Positions 39,139-48,556 of a stretch of 64,000 bases of DNA are shown here, in pieces. The notes beneath the pieces are model-generated. The model saw nothing but the letters and a program-made list of their open reading frames with translations, did not search any database and was not told the DNA's origin. This DNA is from Candidatus Acidiferrum typicum. GTDB taxonomy: Bacteria; Acidobacteriota; Terriglobia; Acidiferrales; UBA7541. The stretch covers positions 62,001-126,000 of the forward strand of contig JAOAPV010000064.1 in assembly GCA_025463055.1 (NCBI GenBank), given 5' to 3'. A program made the position numbers and the translations under genes. Every line of letters starts with the position of its first letter. Within the stretch, counting starts at the first letter, position 1.

Positions 39139-40332
39139 CTATCCCTTTTTGCGTTTTGCTGGCTTCGCGGGTGATTTTCTTGGCGGCCTCGAACTGCGCC
39201 CGCCACGGTCGGCGGCCGCTACGGTTGCACGCATCTTACGGTCCCTCGCTTGACTAGCACTCTTCTGGGATTTTACTTGCTGCGCTACCTTTTTCTTGGC
39301 AGCGGCGGTTAGCATCGAGAAGCCTTTTGCAGCTTCGGGGGCTTGGTCCTTCAGGCCGGCAAATTCCCAGAGCGCGGCAACATTGCGGCGGTCGTCGCCG
39401 GGATCGTCGATTGGTGTCTCGGCCAGGAATGCACGGCCGATGAGGCCTTCGGGTGCGGCGGAGCTGAGACGCGGATGGGTGAGAAAACGGCGAAACGCTT
39501 CCTGGCCGATTTTGCCCTTGCCGATGTGCTCGTGGCGATCCACACGGCCGCCGAGCGGAATTTTGGAGTCGTTGATGTGAAAGACTGGGACGCACTCGAG
39601 GTCAATGGCCCGGTCAATCAGTTCGAGTGTGGAGGCAAGACCGGCTTCGCTCTTGATGTCGTAGCCCGCAGCAAAAAGATGCGCGGTGTCGATGCACGCG
39701 CCGACTTGAAGATTTCTCAGTGCGTGCAACACCTCGCCGAGTTCTTCCAAGCGCGCGCCGAGTGCGGTGCCCATGCCTGCGGTGTTTTCCAGCAGGATGC
39801 GAAGCGAAGTAGGCGGGAGATTTTTTGCGGCCTGCTTGACCGATTCCACCGCGAGCCGCGCGGCTTGGTCGGGCCTGCAATCGCCGCACGCGCCGGGATG
39901 CACGACCACGAAATCCGCGCCAAGCGCGATACCACGAACGAGCTCGTCGTGAAAGGCCTGAATCGAGCGGGTGCGCAGCATGGGTTGCTGTGCCGCTAGA
40001 TTGATCAAATAATTTGCATGGATGACGAGAGGGCCCAGGCCGAGGGCTGCTCGGCGGGCGCGAAACGCAGCGCCATCCACTTCGGTTACGCGTGACGGAC
40101 CGCCAGCCCACATGCGCGGGTTGGTCGAGAAAATTTGCAAAGCGTTGCAACCGAGCTTGTGCGCCGACTCCAGCGCGTTGAGGTGGCCGCCCGCGATAGA
40201 GGTGTGAATCCCGATGCGCATGCTGCCGTCCATCCAGTTCGGCGGCGCGGGCTCGGGTTCAGGTTCGGGGCGGTACTCGTCTTCCGGGTCGAATTCGATG
40301 ACGTTTGTGAGGGGCTGTTCAGGCATTCCCAA
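39139..40332 (-). CDS. nfo: Deoxyribonuclease IV (AP endonuclease IV) with N- and C-terminal extensions
   Basis: MRIGIHTSIAGGHLNALESAHKLGCNALQIFSTNPRMW, CIDTAHLFAAGYD, HINDSKIPLGGRVDRHEHIGKG. Confidence 0.92.
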   Translation of the reverse strand: MGMPEQPLTNVIEFDPEDEYRPEPEPEPAPPNWMDGSMRIGIHTSIAGGHLNALESAHKLGCNALQIFSTNPRMWAGGPSRVTEVDGAAFRARRAALGLGPLVIHANYLINLAAQQPMLRTRSIQAFHDELVRGIALGADFVVVHPGACGDCRPDQAARLAVESVKQAAKNLPPTSLRILLENTAGMGTALGARLEELGEVLHALRNLQVGACIDTAHLFAAGYDIKSEAGLASTLELIDRAIDLECVPVFHINDSKIPLGGRVDRHEHIGKGKIGQEAFRRFLTHPRLSSAAPEGLIGRAFLAETPIDDPGDDRRNVAALWEFAGLKDQAPEAAKGFSMLTAAAKKKVAQQVKSQKSASQARDRKMRATVAAADRGGRSSRPPRKSPAKPAKRKKG

Positions 40333-40399
40333 TGAGAATTTCTGCTCCGTACTAAACTCACTATTCTAGCATACAGGGCGAATGGGCGCGTTTTTGCGC

Positions 40400-40760
40400 A
40401 TTTAGGGGTAGTGGGTCAGCTCGAACTGGCGGTGTGTGGACGGTGGGGTAATTGGCTGGGCTGTTGGTGCATAATGCGGCTGAGGCACTGGCATGAAGTT
40501 AGGGATGAACTATACGCACTATGATTCAGGACAACTAGGGGTGGGCGTGTTTTTCGTTGCCTTTGCCATTACTGGGGCGATTCTCTTACTACCTGGAGCA
40601 GCGAAGTCATCTTCTGCCGTTCTGTACATACTCATCTTCGGTGGCTTGTTTGTGGGAGTTCCGGCAACGCTCGGTCTCGGAGTAATTCTGGCACAGCTCA
40701 AACTCCGGAAGAATCAGTACCGACGGGAAAAAACTTCAAACTGACCCACTACCCATTTAG
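40400..40760. mobile_element. Small TIR-bounded element (MITE-like) with cargo ORF; body 40406-40754, TSD ATTTAG
   Basis: GGGTAGTGGGTCAG (40406-40419) and CTGACCCACTACCC (40741-40754) perfect 14-bp TIRs, flanked by ATTTAG at 40400-40405 and 40755-40760. Confidence 0.75.
40493..40744 (+). CDS. Small two-TM hypothetical membrane protein carried by TIR element
   Basis: 83-aa ORF with two hydrophobic helices; TGA stop (40742-40744) lies within right TIR. Confidence 0.55.
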   Translation: MKLGMNYTHYDSGQLGVGVFFVAFAITGAILLLPGAAKSSSAVLYILIFGGLFVGVPATLGLGVILAQLKLRKNQYRREKTSN

Positions 40761-40954
40761 GGTTGAAAAAGCCTCAGGTCCAAAAAGCGACCCTTCGAAA
40801 CTCAGGGTAAGCCTGAGCCACAGGCTCTTGTGTCAACGTCGGTAGCGGGGCTAGCACCGTAAAAGCGGGAGCAAGACTGGCGCACTGCAAAATTTGCGGG
40901 GGTGCGGTGGGTAGCTTACAGTAGAGGTTTACCGAATCAGCTTAGGAGTAAGGG

Positions 40955-41983
40955 ATGCTCGTGGTAATGCAGTCGCATGCTTCGGAGGAGCAGGTGCGCG
41001 CGGTTTGCCAGCGCATCGAGAGTCTTGGGCTGAAGGCGCATCCGATTCCGGGAACGATTCGGACGGCTATAGGCATTACGGGTAACAAGGGCGCGGTTGA
41101 TTTGGGCGTGCTCGAGTCGCTGCCTGGCGTGATCGAGTGCATTCCGGTCAGCAAGCCGTACAAGTTGGTGAGCCGCGACGCGAAAGAGGAAGATAGCGTT
41201 CTGCGCATCCCGACGCCGTCGGGCGACGTGATCGTCGGTGGGGACAAAATTGCGCTAGTCGCGGGTCCGTGCGCGGTAGAAAGCGAAGAGCAGGTATTTG
41301 CGATCGCGGAGCGCGTGGTGAAGAGCGGCGTGCGGCTGTTTCGCGGCGGCGCTTACAAGCCACGCACTTCCCCGTATAGCTTTCAGGGCCTGGGCGAGCC
41401 GGGGCTGAAGATTTTGGCGAAAGTTCGTCAGAAATTTGGATTTGGGATTATCACCGAGGCTATCGATAACGAAAGCCTGGACCTGGTCGAGGAATACGCG
41501 GACGTGATCCAGATTGGCGCGCGGAATATGCAGAATTTTTCGCTGCTGAAGCGCGCTGGGCGAGCCAAGAAACCGGTGCTGCTGAAGCGCGGGATGTCCG
41601 CCACCCTGGATGAGTTTTTGATGGCGGCGGAATATGTGCTGTCCGAGGGAAATTACAACGTGATGCTTTGCGAGCGGGGCGTGCGCACGTTTGCGGATCA
41701 TTCGCGGAACACGCTGGATTTGACGATTGTGCCGGCGGTGAAGAAGCGCAGCCATTTGCCGATTCTGGTTGATCCATCGCATGGGACTGGGAAGCGGCAT
41801 AAGGTGCTGCCGCTTTCGCGGGCGGCGATTGCCGTGGGCGCAGACGGCTTGCTGGTCGAGGTGCATCACGAGCCGGACAAGGCGCTTTCGGACGGGATGC
41901 AATCGATTTTGCCGGAGGAATTTGCCGAGCTTACGGAAGAAGTGCGGCAGATTGCTGCGGTGCTGCACCGCCAGGTGAATTGA
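40955..41983 (+). CDS. aroF: 3-deoxy-7-phosphoheptulonate synthase
   Basis: [46 protein letters not shown]. Confidence 0.95.
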   Translation: MLVVMQSHASEEQVRAVCQRIESLGLKAHPIPGTIRTAIGITGNKGAVDLGVLESLPGVIECIPVSKPYKLVSRDAKEEDSVLRIPTPSGDVIVGGDKIALVAGPCAVESEEQVFAIAERVVKSGVRLFRGGAYKPRTSPYSFQGLGEPGLKILAKVRQKFGFGIITEAIDNESLDLVEEYADVIQIGARNMQNFSLLKRAGRAKKPVLLKRGMSATLDEFLMAAEYVLSEGNYNVMLCERGVRTFADHSRNTLDLTIVPAVKKRSHLPILVDPSHGTGKRHKVLPLSRAAIAVGADGLLVEVHHEPDKALSDGMQSILPEEFAELTEEVRQIAAVLHRQVN

Positions 41984-42021
41984 TCTTTCGAGAGGACAGC
42001 CAAAAATGGCTGTCCCACTGA

Positions 42022-43182
42022 TTGGCACAAAGACTCCTCTTGAAAAATCCATTTCGAAACGTGCGGGTAGTTTTATTGACGGCGGTGCTGCTGGTGGGCG
42101 CTGCGATTCTTTTGCTGCGTGAACAGCGAGCCTCGTTTTTGCGGCCGGGGTTGCGGCTGAACGCGTATGTCAGCACTGCGGATGGGAACGTATCGGTGGT
42201 CGATTTGGTGCGGCTGCGGGCGATTGCGCGGATTGCCGTGGGACCTGGGCTGTCCGGGATGCGCGAACATCCTACGCGCGCGGAAGTCTGGGGCGTCAGT
42301 TCACAGGGCGGATATGCTTGGGTGCTAAACGCGCGCGTGAATCAGATAGTGGCGCGCGTTCCCGTGGGCGCGATGCCGTTTGCCCTGGATTTTTCGGTGG
42401 ACGGCAATCGCGTGTACACCGCGGTTTCCGGGAGCGACGCCGTGGTGGCCATCGATTGCCAGACGCATGCCGTTGTGGCGCGCGGGCGCACGGGTCACGA
42501 ACCTGTGCTCGCGCGGGCGACTCCCAACGGGAAGAGCGTGCTGGTGGTGAACCGGCGCGATGCGTCGCTGGGAATTCATGACGCGGCCACGCTTTCGCTG
42601 CGCGGCAGCGTGGCGGTGGTGGCGCAACCGGAAGATGTCGCGGTGATGGCGGACAGCTCTGTGGCCTTTGTGTTGAGCCGGACGGAGCCGCGGCTTTCTG
42701 TCGTAGATTTGCGGCGCCGTGTGCTGCTGACGAACCTGCAGCTTGCCGGGAGGCCGTCGGAGATGCTGCTGAAGCCGGATGGGGGCGAGCTGTACGTGAT
42801 TTCACCGGAGGCGCACGGGCTGCAGGCGATCAATACTTGGACGCACGAGGTTGGCGATTACGTGCTGCTGGGGTCGGCTCCGACACACGGCGTGCTGTTT
42901 CCCGACGCCAGCGAGATGTTTGTGACGGACACCGCGGCGGGACGCGTGGCGCCGGTGGATATTTACAATCGTCGTGTGGGGCGGCCCATTTCCGCAGGCC
43001 AGACACCGGAGGCTTTGCGGTTCGATTCGAGCGATCCGGATGTGAAACCGAATTTGCTGCTGGTGGTGAATGAGGGCTCGGGCGATCTCTCCGTGATTGG
43101 GCTGCGCGGTGGTAGCGAGAGTTTGCTGACGATGATTGCAGTGGGAGAGCGACCGCGGGACCTGGCGGTTAAGCTTTTCTGA
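42022..43182 (+). CDS. YVTN-type beta-propeller repeat protein with N-terminal TM
   Basis: Repeated VSVVDLVRLRAIARIAVG / VVAIDCQTHAVVARG style blades; TTG start at 42022 is uncertain. Confidence 0.8.
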   Translation: MAQRLLLKNPFRNVRVVLLTAVLLVGAAILLLREQRASFLRPGLRLNAYVSTADGNVSVVDLVRLRAIARIAVGPGLSGMREHPTRAEVWGVSSQGGYAWVLNARVNQIVARVPVGAMPFALDFSVDGNRVYTAVSGSDAVVAIDCQTHAVVARGRTGHEPVLARATPNGKSVLVVNRRDASLGIHDAATLSLRGSVAVVAQPEDVAVMADSSVAFVLSRTEPRLSVVDLRRRVLLTNLQLAGRPSEMLLKPDGGELYVISPEAHGLQAINTWTHEVGDYVLLGSAPTHGVLFPDASEMFVTDTAAGRVAPVDIYNRRVGRPISAGQTPEALRFDSSDPDVKPNLLLVVNEGSGDLSVIGLRGGSESLLTMIAVGERPRDLAVKLF

Positions 43183-43220
43183 GATCTCACTGCCTGTGAG
43201 TTGTGTTGAGGCGAAGCAGC

Positions 43221-45416
43221 TTACTCTTCCACAGGCCAGGAGTACTGCTCGTCACCGAGTGGGATTTCGAGGAAACCTTCCGCGGGCAGCACATCGACCG
43301 GTAAGCCGCCGTGCCACAGCGCTACGCCTAGCCGCAAGGTCTTCTGCCCTTTCAAGCTGAGTTCGCTGCGATTGACGGAAACTTCGAGGATGCGATCGAA
43401 AGCGGCTTGTGCAAGGTCGTTGGGACTCAACAGGCAGACTCGGCCTTTCTCGACGGCGAACTCTTTCATGCGGCCGCGCGCGAGCTTGACCATGACGGTC
43501 AACTCTTCGGCCGAGCCGATAGTAACGCGAAATTCGGGATCTTCCAGTTCGGCGAGAGCTTCCGGAAAAAGATCGACACGTATGCTGAAACGGTCCTCTT
43601 CGAATCCGTAACGCAGCTCGCGCAAATGAAAAATGCGGCCGTGCATGGAGCCGCCGCGGCGCTCGGGCGAATACAGACCGGAGCCGAGCCACTCGAAATA
43701 CGAAGTGTCGCGGCCATCGACTTTCGTGGTGAGAAAGCCGGTGGGCTGAACTTGCAGGGCGTGCTCGGGCTTGCGCTTGATGGGCTTGGCGAGTTCTTCT
43801 GGCGCGACTTGGCCGAGCGCGAGGTACACGCCGGTGAGGTGCTTGCGATACAGCGCGTCAAACTCGGCATCGTTTGCGGTGCTGTGCTCTGGACCGAACC
43901 ACCAGCACCAGTCGCTGCCTTCCGCGGCGAGGAGCGACTCGTAGGCTTGATTCAACGCGGTCTCGGTTGGCGCGTCGGCGCGGGCTTGCTTGCGTGCTTC
44001 GGCGGCTCGCGCGTAGGCCTGGCGGGCGTCCCAGAGGAGTTCCCAAGCTGCTACGTCTTCGTCGTGGCCAATCCAAACATCGAAGTTTGCGTTGATCCAC
44101 GAGGCCGGAAAAATTCCGTTCGTGGCCGGGACTTCCTTGGCGGCTGCGATGGCTTCGCTGGCTGTTAACGCGCGAAAATCCTGATCCTTTTCGATGCGTT
44201 TGTAGAATTCGCGAAGGAATTCGCGGCCGTTGCCGGCGTAATACTCCCAAGCATTTTCACCATCGAGAAACAGGCAGACGGTCAGCGGCTGCTGGCTGGG
44301 CACGCGTTCTCCAAGAAAGCGCAAACGGCCGTGCAGGTCGGCGGCCGCGGCTTTGGCGTCCATGCGGCTGTAGACGAAGCCGATCAGGTCCGATAGATGG
44401 TGATCGCGGAACAATCCGTTGATGGAGCTTCCCGCCAACTGAACGCGATAGGGCTTGTACAGGCGCTCGGAATTAGCGGGGAGGCTGCTGGTGTCGCGAA
44501 AGAAACCTACGTTGAGTGTGCGGCCTAGGACGCCTTCATCGGTGCCGAACCACTGAAACCCTTCTTCCATCGCGATCGTAAGGGCTTGGTCCGAGACAGA
44601 ACCTTCGGAGGGCCAGAGCCCGGCAGGCTTCGCTCCGAAGATGCGCTGGTGATACTCGCGCGCGCGGCGCAACTGCTCTCGCGCATCGTCCGGCTGGCGA
44701 AAGGCGCGGCGCGGGAGCGGCGTTCCGGGATTCGCCACGCGCGCAATATCTGAATCGCACAGCAGCGGCAGAATGGGATGATAAAAAGGCGTCGTGCTGA
44801 TTTCGATCTGTCCGCGTTGCGCCGCTTCGCGATAGGCGGGGAGCACTAAGCCGAGAAGCTCGAGCTGCTTTGCCTTCAGAGCCGCCTTGTCGCGCTCGGT
44901 GAAATCCTTGCCCTTGTTGGCGAGGCGGCTGACTACCTCGTCTTTCGCGAGCCAGATTTCGTCCATCCATGCGAGCTGGGAAAGAACCTGTAGGTCGCGC
45001 CAGTCGCGCGCCGTAAATGTCACCCGTGCTTGCGCGCCTCCCGCCGGCCGCGACCACTCGAACAACTCGACGAAGCGCGGCCACCGCGACATCAATCGCT
45101 CATGATTGAGTTGAAACGCGCGCGCAAGAATTTCCGCCTTATCTTCACGCGTAAGCTCGTCGGTCGGCTTGAACGCAAGCGCAAACCAGGGCTCGCTGAA
45201 TTTGCCGCTGGCGTATTCCTCGAGCTGGATGCCCAGTGCCGGAACGACGTTGAAGGTGGCGTGGAATCCCGGCACTTCGCTAAGCACCTGCACCATACCC
45301 CAGTAATCTTTCACGGCGTGCAAGCGCGTCCACGGTAAAACGTACTGCCCGGTTTCCGGGTCGCGATACTGCGGCTGGTGCATGTGCCACAACACGACCA
45401 AATTCACGCGATTCAT
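43221..45416 (-). CDS. Glycoside hydrolase family 57 protein
   Basis: MNRVNLVVLWHMHQPQYRDPETGQYVLPWTRLHAVKDYWGM; GLWPSEGSVSDQAL. Confidence 0.92.
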   Translation of the reverse strand: MNRVNLVVLWHMHQPQYRDPETGQYVLPWTRLHAVKDYWGMVQVLSEVPGFHATFNVVPALGIQLEEYASGKFSEPWFALAFKPTDELTREDKAEILARAFQLNHERLMSRWPRFVELFEWSRPAGGAQARVTFTARDWRDLQVLSQLAWMDEIWLAKDEVVSRLANKGKDFTERDKAALKAKQLELLGLVLPAYREAAQRGQIEISTTPFYHPILPLLCDSDIARVANPGTPLPRRAFRQPDDAREQLRRAREYHQRIFGAKPAGLWPSEGSVSDQALTIAMEEGFQWFGTDEGVLGRTLNVGFFRDTSSLPANSERLYKPYRVQLAGSSINGLFRDHHLSDLIGFVYSRMDAKAAAADLHGRLRFLGERVPSQQPLTVCLFLDGENAWEYYAGNGREFLREFYKRIEKDQDFRALTASEAIAAAKEVPATNGIFPASWINANFDVWIGHDEDVAAWELLWDARQAYARAAEARKQARADAPTETALNQAYESLLAAEGSDWCWWFGPEHSTANDAEFDALYRKHLTGVYLALGQVAPEELAKPIKRKPEHALQVQPTGFLTTKVDGRDTSYFEWLGSGLYSPERRGGSMHGRIFHLRELRYGFEEDRFSIRVDLFPEALAELEDPEFRVTIGSAEELTVMVKLARGRMKEFAVEKGRVCLLSPNDLAQAAFDRILEVSVNRSELSLKGQKTLRLGVALWHGGLPVDVLPAEGFLEIPLGDEQYSWPVEE

Positions 45417-45469
45417 AGACGCGCTTTCCATTGGAAATCGGCGCTCGTGTTACACTCACCCTTCTCGAC

Positions 45470-47791
45470 ATGCGCATCCTGGACCGCTACATTGTCCGCG
45501 AAATTTTCCGTCATGCCTTCCTTGGACTCGTGGTTTTCACGTTTGTTTTTTTCGTTCCGCAACTCGTTCGCTTGATGTCGCTGTTTGTCCGGCACAGCGG
45601 CTCCGGCAGCCAAATTCTCAAATTATTTCTATGCATCTTCCCCGGCGTATTTACGTTCACCATTCCGATGGCCGTGCTGATCGGCGTCCTGCTGGGCCTG
45701 GGCCGCATGTCCGCGGACAGCGAAATCATCGCGCTGACCGCTTTGGGCATAGGCCGCCGACGGATACTGGTGCCGGTTGCGGTGTTAGCGCTCGCCGGCA
45801 TGCTCGCGACCTTAGTGATGACGGTCTGGCTTGGTCCCGTAGCGCTGCGCACCTTTCGCGCACTCGAGGCGGACCTGATCTCCTCGCAAGTGAGCTTCCA
45901 GGTGCAACCGCGCGTCTTCGACGAACGCTTCCCACGACTCGTGCTGTACATCAACGACGTTTCAGCCAGCGGCACGCAATGGCACGGCGTGTTTCTCGCG
46001 GAAGCCGGTGGAGAGAACGGCTCGCGTGTGACCCTGGCGGAGAATGCGATTGTAATTGCCGAGCCGAAGCAGGGCAAGCTGGAGCTGCATCTGCAAGGCG
46101 GCAGCACGCACGAATTCGACCGTTCGGACCCCGACCATTATTCGGTTACGGCGTTTGGTCAAAGCGATTGGCCTATTGAGGTCAGCGGACTTGTGCCGCT
46201 TAGGCCGCGGCAGCTCAGCAATCCGGAGCGGCCGCTCCGCGCACTCGCGCGCGACGACACTCCTGGTTGGCGCGAGGCGCGTGTGGAGATGTATCGGCGA
46301 TTTGCGTTCCCCGTAGCGTGCCTCGCATTTGCTCTAATCGCCGTTCCGCTAGGTGCGCAACCGCGACGCGGCGGCCGTGCCGCGGGATCGCTGATTGCAG
46401 TCGTGCTCATCGCCTCATACTACCTGCTATTGATCATGGGCGCAGGAATGGCGCGTCAGGGCACTGTGCCACCGGTTATCGGAATGTGGATTGCCGACGG
46501 GGTGCTCGTGCTTGCGGGACTGGCGCTTCTCCCGCGGATGGAACAGTTCCGCGGCGAAATCCGCTGGCTGAAGCCGTTCGGCCGCTTCAAAACTTGGATA
46601 CGCCTGATTCGCGTGCGCACCGTGCGCGTCAGGACGGCAGCGGCACGCATCGCGAACGGAAGCCGCACGCAGGGAGACTCGGTGGCTCGCTCCAGCGGCA
46701 GCTTGCCTTTGCTGATGGATTTGTACCTGCTCCGAAGGTTCTTCGCCTATTTCGCGATACTCATGTTGGTGTTCGTCTTTTTGTTTGAGGCTTTCACCTT
46801 CTTCGAGCTGCTCGACGACATTGCGCGCCATCGCATCCCCTTTGTGGTGGTGATGGATTACTTTTTGTTCCTCACGCCTTTTTTAATTTATCAGCTTGCT
46901 CCCCTGGCGGCGCTCGTCGCAATCCTGGCAACGCTTGGCATCATGAGCAAGAACAATGAAATCGTGGCCTGTAAGGCGAGCGGAATCAGCCTCTACCGTC
47001 TTGCGGTGCCTCTGTTACTTGCGGGATTGGCGCTTGCGGGCAGCATGATCCTCCTGGACGATACGTTTTTGCCTTACGCGAACCAGCGGCAGGACGCCTT
47101 GCGCAACCAGATCAAGGGCCGCCCTGCGCAAACTTACAAACAACCGGAACGCTGGATTTTTGGCCAAAATTCAAAAATCTACAATTACGATCTGTTTGAC
47201 CCAGCGCAAAATCTTTTTGGCGGCTTGACCGTGCTGGAGATTGATCCCCTGACCTTCGAGATTCGTCGCCGCGTTTTTGCCGCGCGCGCGCAATGGTCCG
47301 AGCAGCAAAAACTCTGGCTGCTGGAATCCGGCTGGGTGCGGGAATTCTCCGGCGGCGCGATCGTCCGTTACGAGCGCTTCAACGTTAAAGACTTGCCGGA
47401 GCTAACCGAGCGGCCCAGTTATTTCAATCGCGAGGTGCTGCCGGCCATCCAGATGAGCTACCCGCAGTTGCGCCGCTATATAGACGACCTGCACCGCGCC
47501 GGTTTCGACGTCTCTGGATTAACGGTGCAATGGCACCGCAAGCTGGCCTTCCCGCTGATTGCTCCCATCAGTATGCTGTTGGCTTTCCCGTTCGCGTTTT
47601 TGGTGGGCACGCGAGGCGCGATCGGGGGTGTGGCCATCGGCATCGCCATCGGGATTATCTACTGGCTCGGTGCGGAGCTGCTCGCCGCAATGGGCGGCGT
47701 CGGCCAGCTCCCGCCCCTGCTGGCCGGCTGGTCGCCCGACATCATCTTCTTCTTTCTCGGCCTCTACTTCTTTTTCAAGATGCCAACTTGA
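45470..47791 (+). CDS. Fused LptF-LptG family lipopolysaccharide export permease
   Basis: Two YjgP/YjgQ-like halves (MRILDRYIVREIFRHAFLG... and MDLYLLRRFFAYFAILML...) in one ORF. Confidence 0.88.
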   Translation: MRILDRYIVREIFRHAFLGLVVFTFVFFVPQLVRLMSLFVRHSGSGSQILKLFLCIFPGVFTFTIPMAVLIGVLLGLGRMSADSEIIALTALGIGRRRILVPVAVLALAGMLATLVMTVWLGPVALRTFRALEADLISSQVSFQVQPRVFDERFPRLVLYINDVSASGTQWHGVFLAEAGGENGSRVTLAENAIVIAEPKQGKLELHLQGGSTHEFDRSDPDHYSVTAFGQSDWPIEVSGLVPLRPRQLSNPERPLRALARDDTPGWREARVEMYRRFAFPVACLAFALIAVPLGAQPRRGGRAAGSLIAVVLIASYYLLLIMGAGMARQGTVPPVIGMWIADGVLVLAGLALLPRMEQFRGEIRWLKPFGRFKTWIRLIRVRTVRVRTAAARIANGSRTQGDSVARSSGSLPLLMDLYLLRRFFAYFAILMLVFVFLFEAFTFFELLDDIARHRIPFVVVMDYFLFLTPFLIYQLAPLAALVAILATLGIMSKNNEIVACKASGISLYRLAVPLLLAGLALAGSMILLDDTFLPYANQRQDALRNQIKGRPAQTYKQPERWIFGQNSKIYNYDLFDPAQNLFGGLTVLEIDPLTFEIRRRVFAARAQWSEQQKLWLLESGWVREFSGGAIVRYERFNVKDLPELTERPSYFNREVLPAIQMSYPQLRRYIDDLHRAGFDVSGLTVQWHRKLAFPLIAPISMLLAFPFAFLVGTRGAIGGVAIGIAIGIIYWLGAELLAAMGGVGQLPPLLAGWSPDIIFFFLGLYFFFKMPT

Positions 47792-47821
47792 GGCAGGCCT
47801 TCCACGGGCGAGAAAAATCTG

Positions 47822-47842
47822 TGTATACTTAGCGTATATACA
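47822..47842. promoter_or_regulatory. Candidate VapBC operator
   Basis: TGTATA-N9-TATACA inverted repeat 22 bp upstream of the antitoxin start. Confidence 0.5.
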
Positions 47843-47863
47843 TTTACGTCCGGAGTTAAGACG

Positions 47864-48094
47864 ATGGCTACAGCAAAGGTATTTCGGTCCGGAAACAGCC
47901 AGGCGGTCCGGCTGCCCAAACAATACCGCCTCAAGAGCAAAGAAGTAGAAATCTATCGCCGGGGCGAGGAGATCGTGCTCAGAGAAACACCGGGCAACAT
48001 GGCCCGCGCTTTCGAGATAATTGCGAACCTGCCGGAAGACGTGCTGGTCCGCCCCAAGAAAAAGGATCTTCCGCAAAAGCGCAAGGGTTTGTAG
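47864..48094 (+). CDS. vapB: VapB-type antitoxin (AbrB/SpoVT fold)
   Basis: MATAKVFRSGNSQAVRLPKQYRLKSKEVEIYRRGEEIVL. Confidence 0.92.
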   Translation: MATAKVFRSGNSQAVRLPKQYRLKSKEVEIYRRGEEIVLRETPGNMARAFEIIANLPEDVLVRPKKKDLPQKRKGL

Positions 48095-48502
48095 ATGGAA
48101 ACGCGCTTCCTGCTGGATACCAATACTCTCATCTATATACGACGCAATCGCCCGGCCCGTGTGTTAGCGCGATTTCAAAAGCTCTCCTACGGCGAGGCTG
48201 CGTTCTCCGTGATTACATTCGGCGAGTTGGCCTACGGCGCTGCGAAAAGCGTGAGACGGAGCGAAGCGATTGCACAATTAGATGAGCTAAGGAGCGCTCT
48301 TCCCATAATAGCGCTGCCAGAAACCGCAGCCGAAATATACGGCGTTATTCGCGCCGACTTAGAAGGCCGAGGCCAACAAATCGGGAATAATGACCTATGG
48401 ATCGCGGCGCATGCCGTCGCGGCCAACCTAATATTGGTCACTAACAATGAAACAGAGTTCGCCCGCGTCAAGGGCCTCAAGGTACAGAACTGGGCGGTTT
48501 AA
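48095..48502 (+). CDS. vapC: VapC-type PIN-domain toxin
   Basis: FLLDTNTLIYI...NDLWIAAHAVAANLILVTNNETEFARV; starts directly after vapB stop. Confidence 0.94.
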   Translation: METRFLLDTNTLIYIRRNRPARVLARFQKLSYGEAAFSVITFGELAYGAAKSVRRSEAIAQLDELRSALPIIALPETAAEIYGVIRADLEGRGQQIGNNDLWIAAHAVAANLILVTNNETEFARVKGLKVQNWAV

Positions 48503-48556
48503 TTCCACCGAGAAGCTGCAGGAGCCATCCACCTTTTCAAACGCTTTTTTCTCAGG

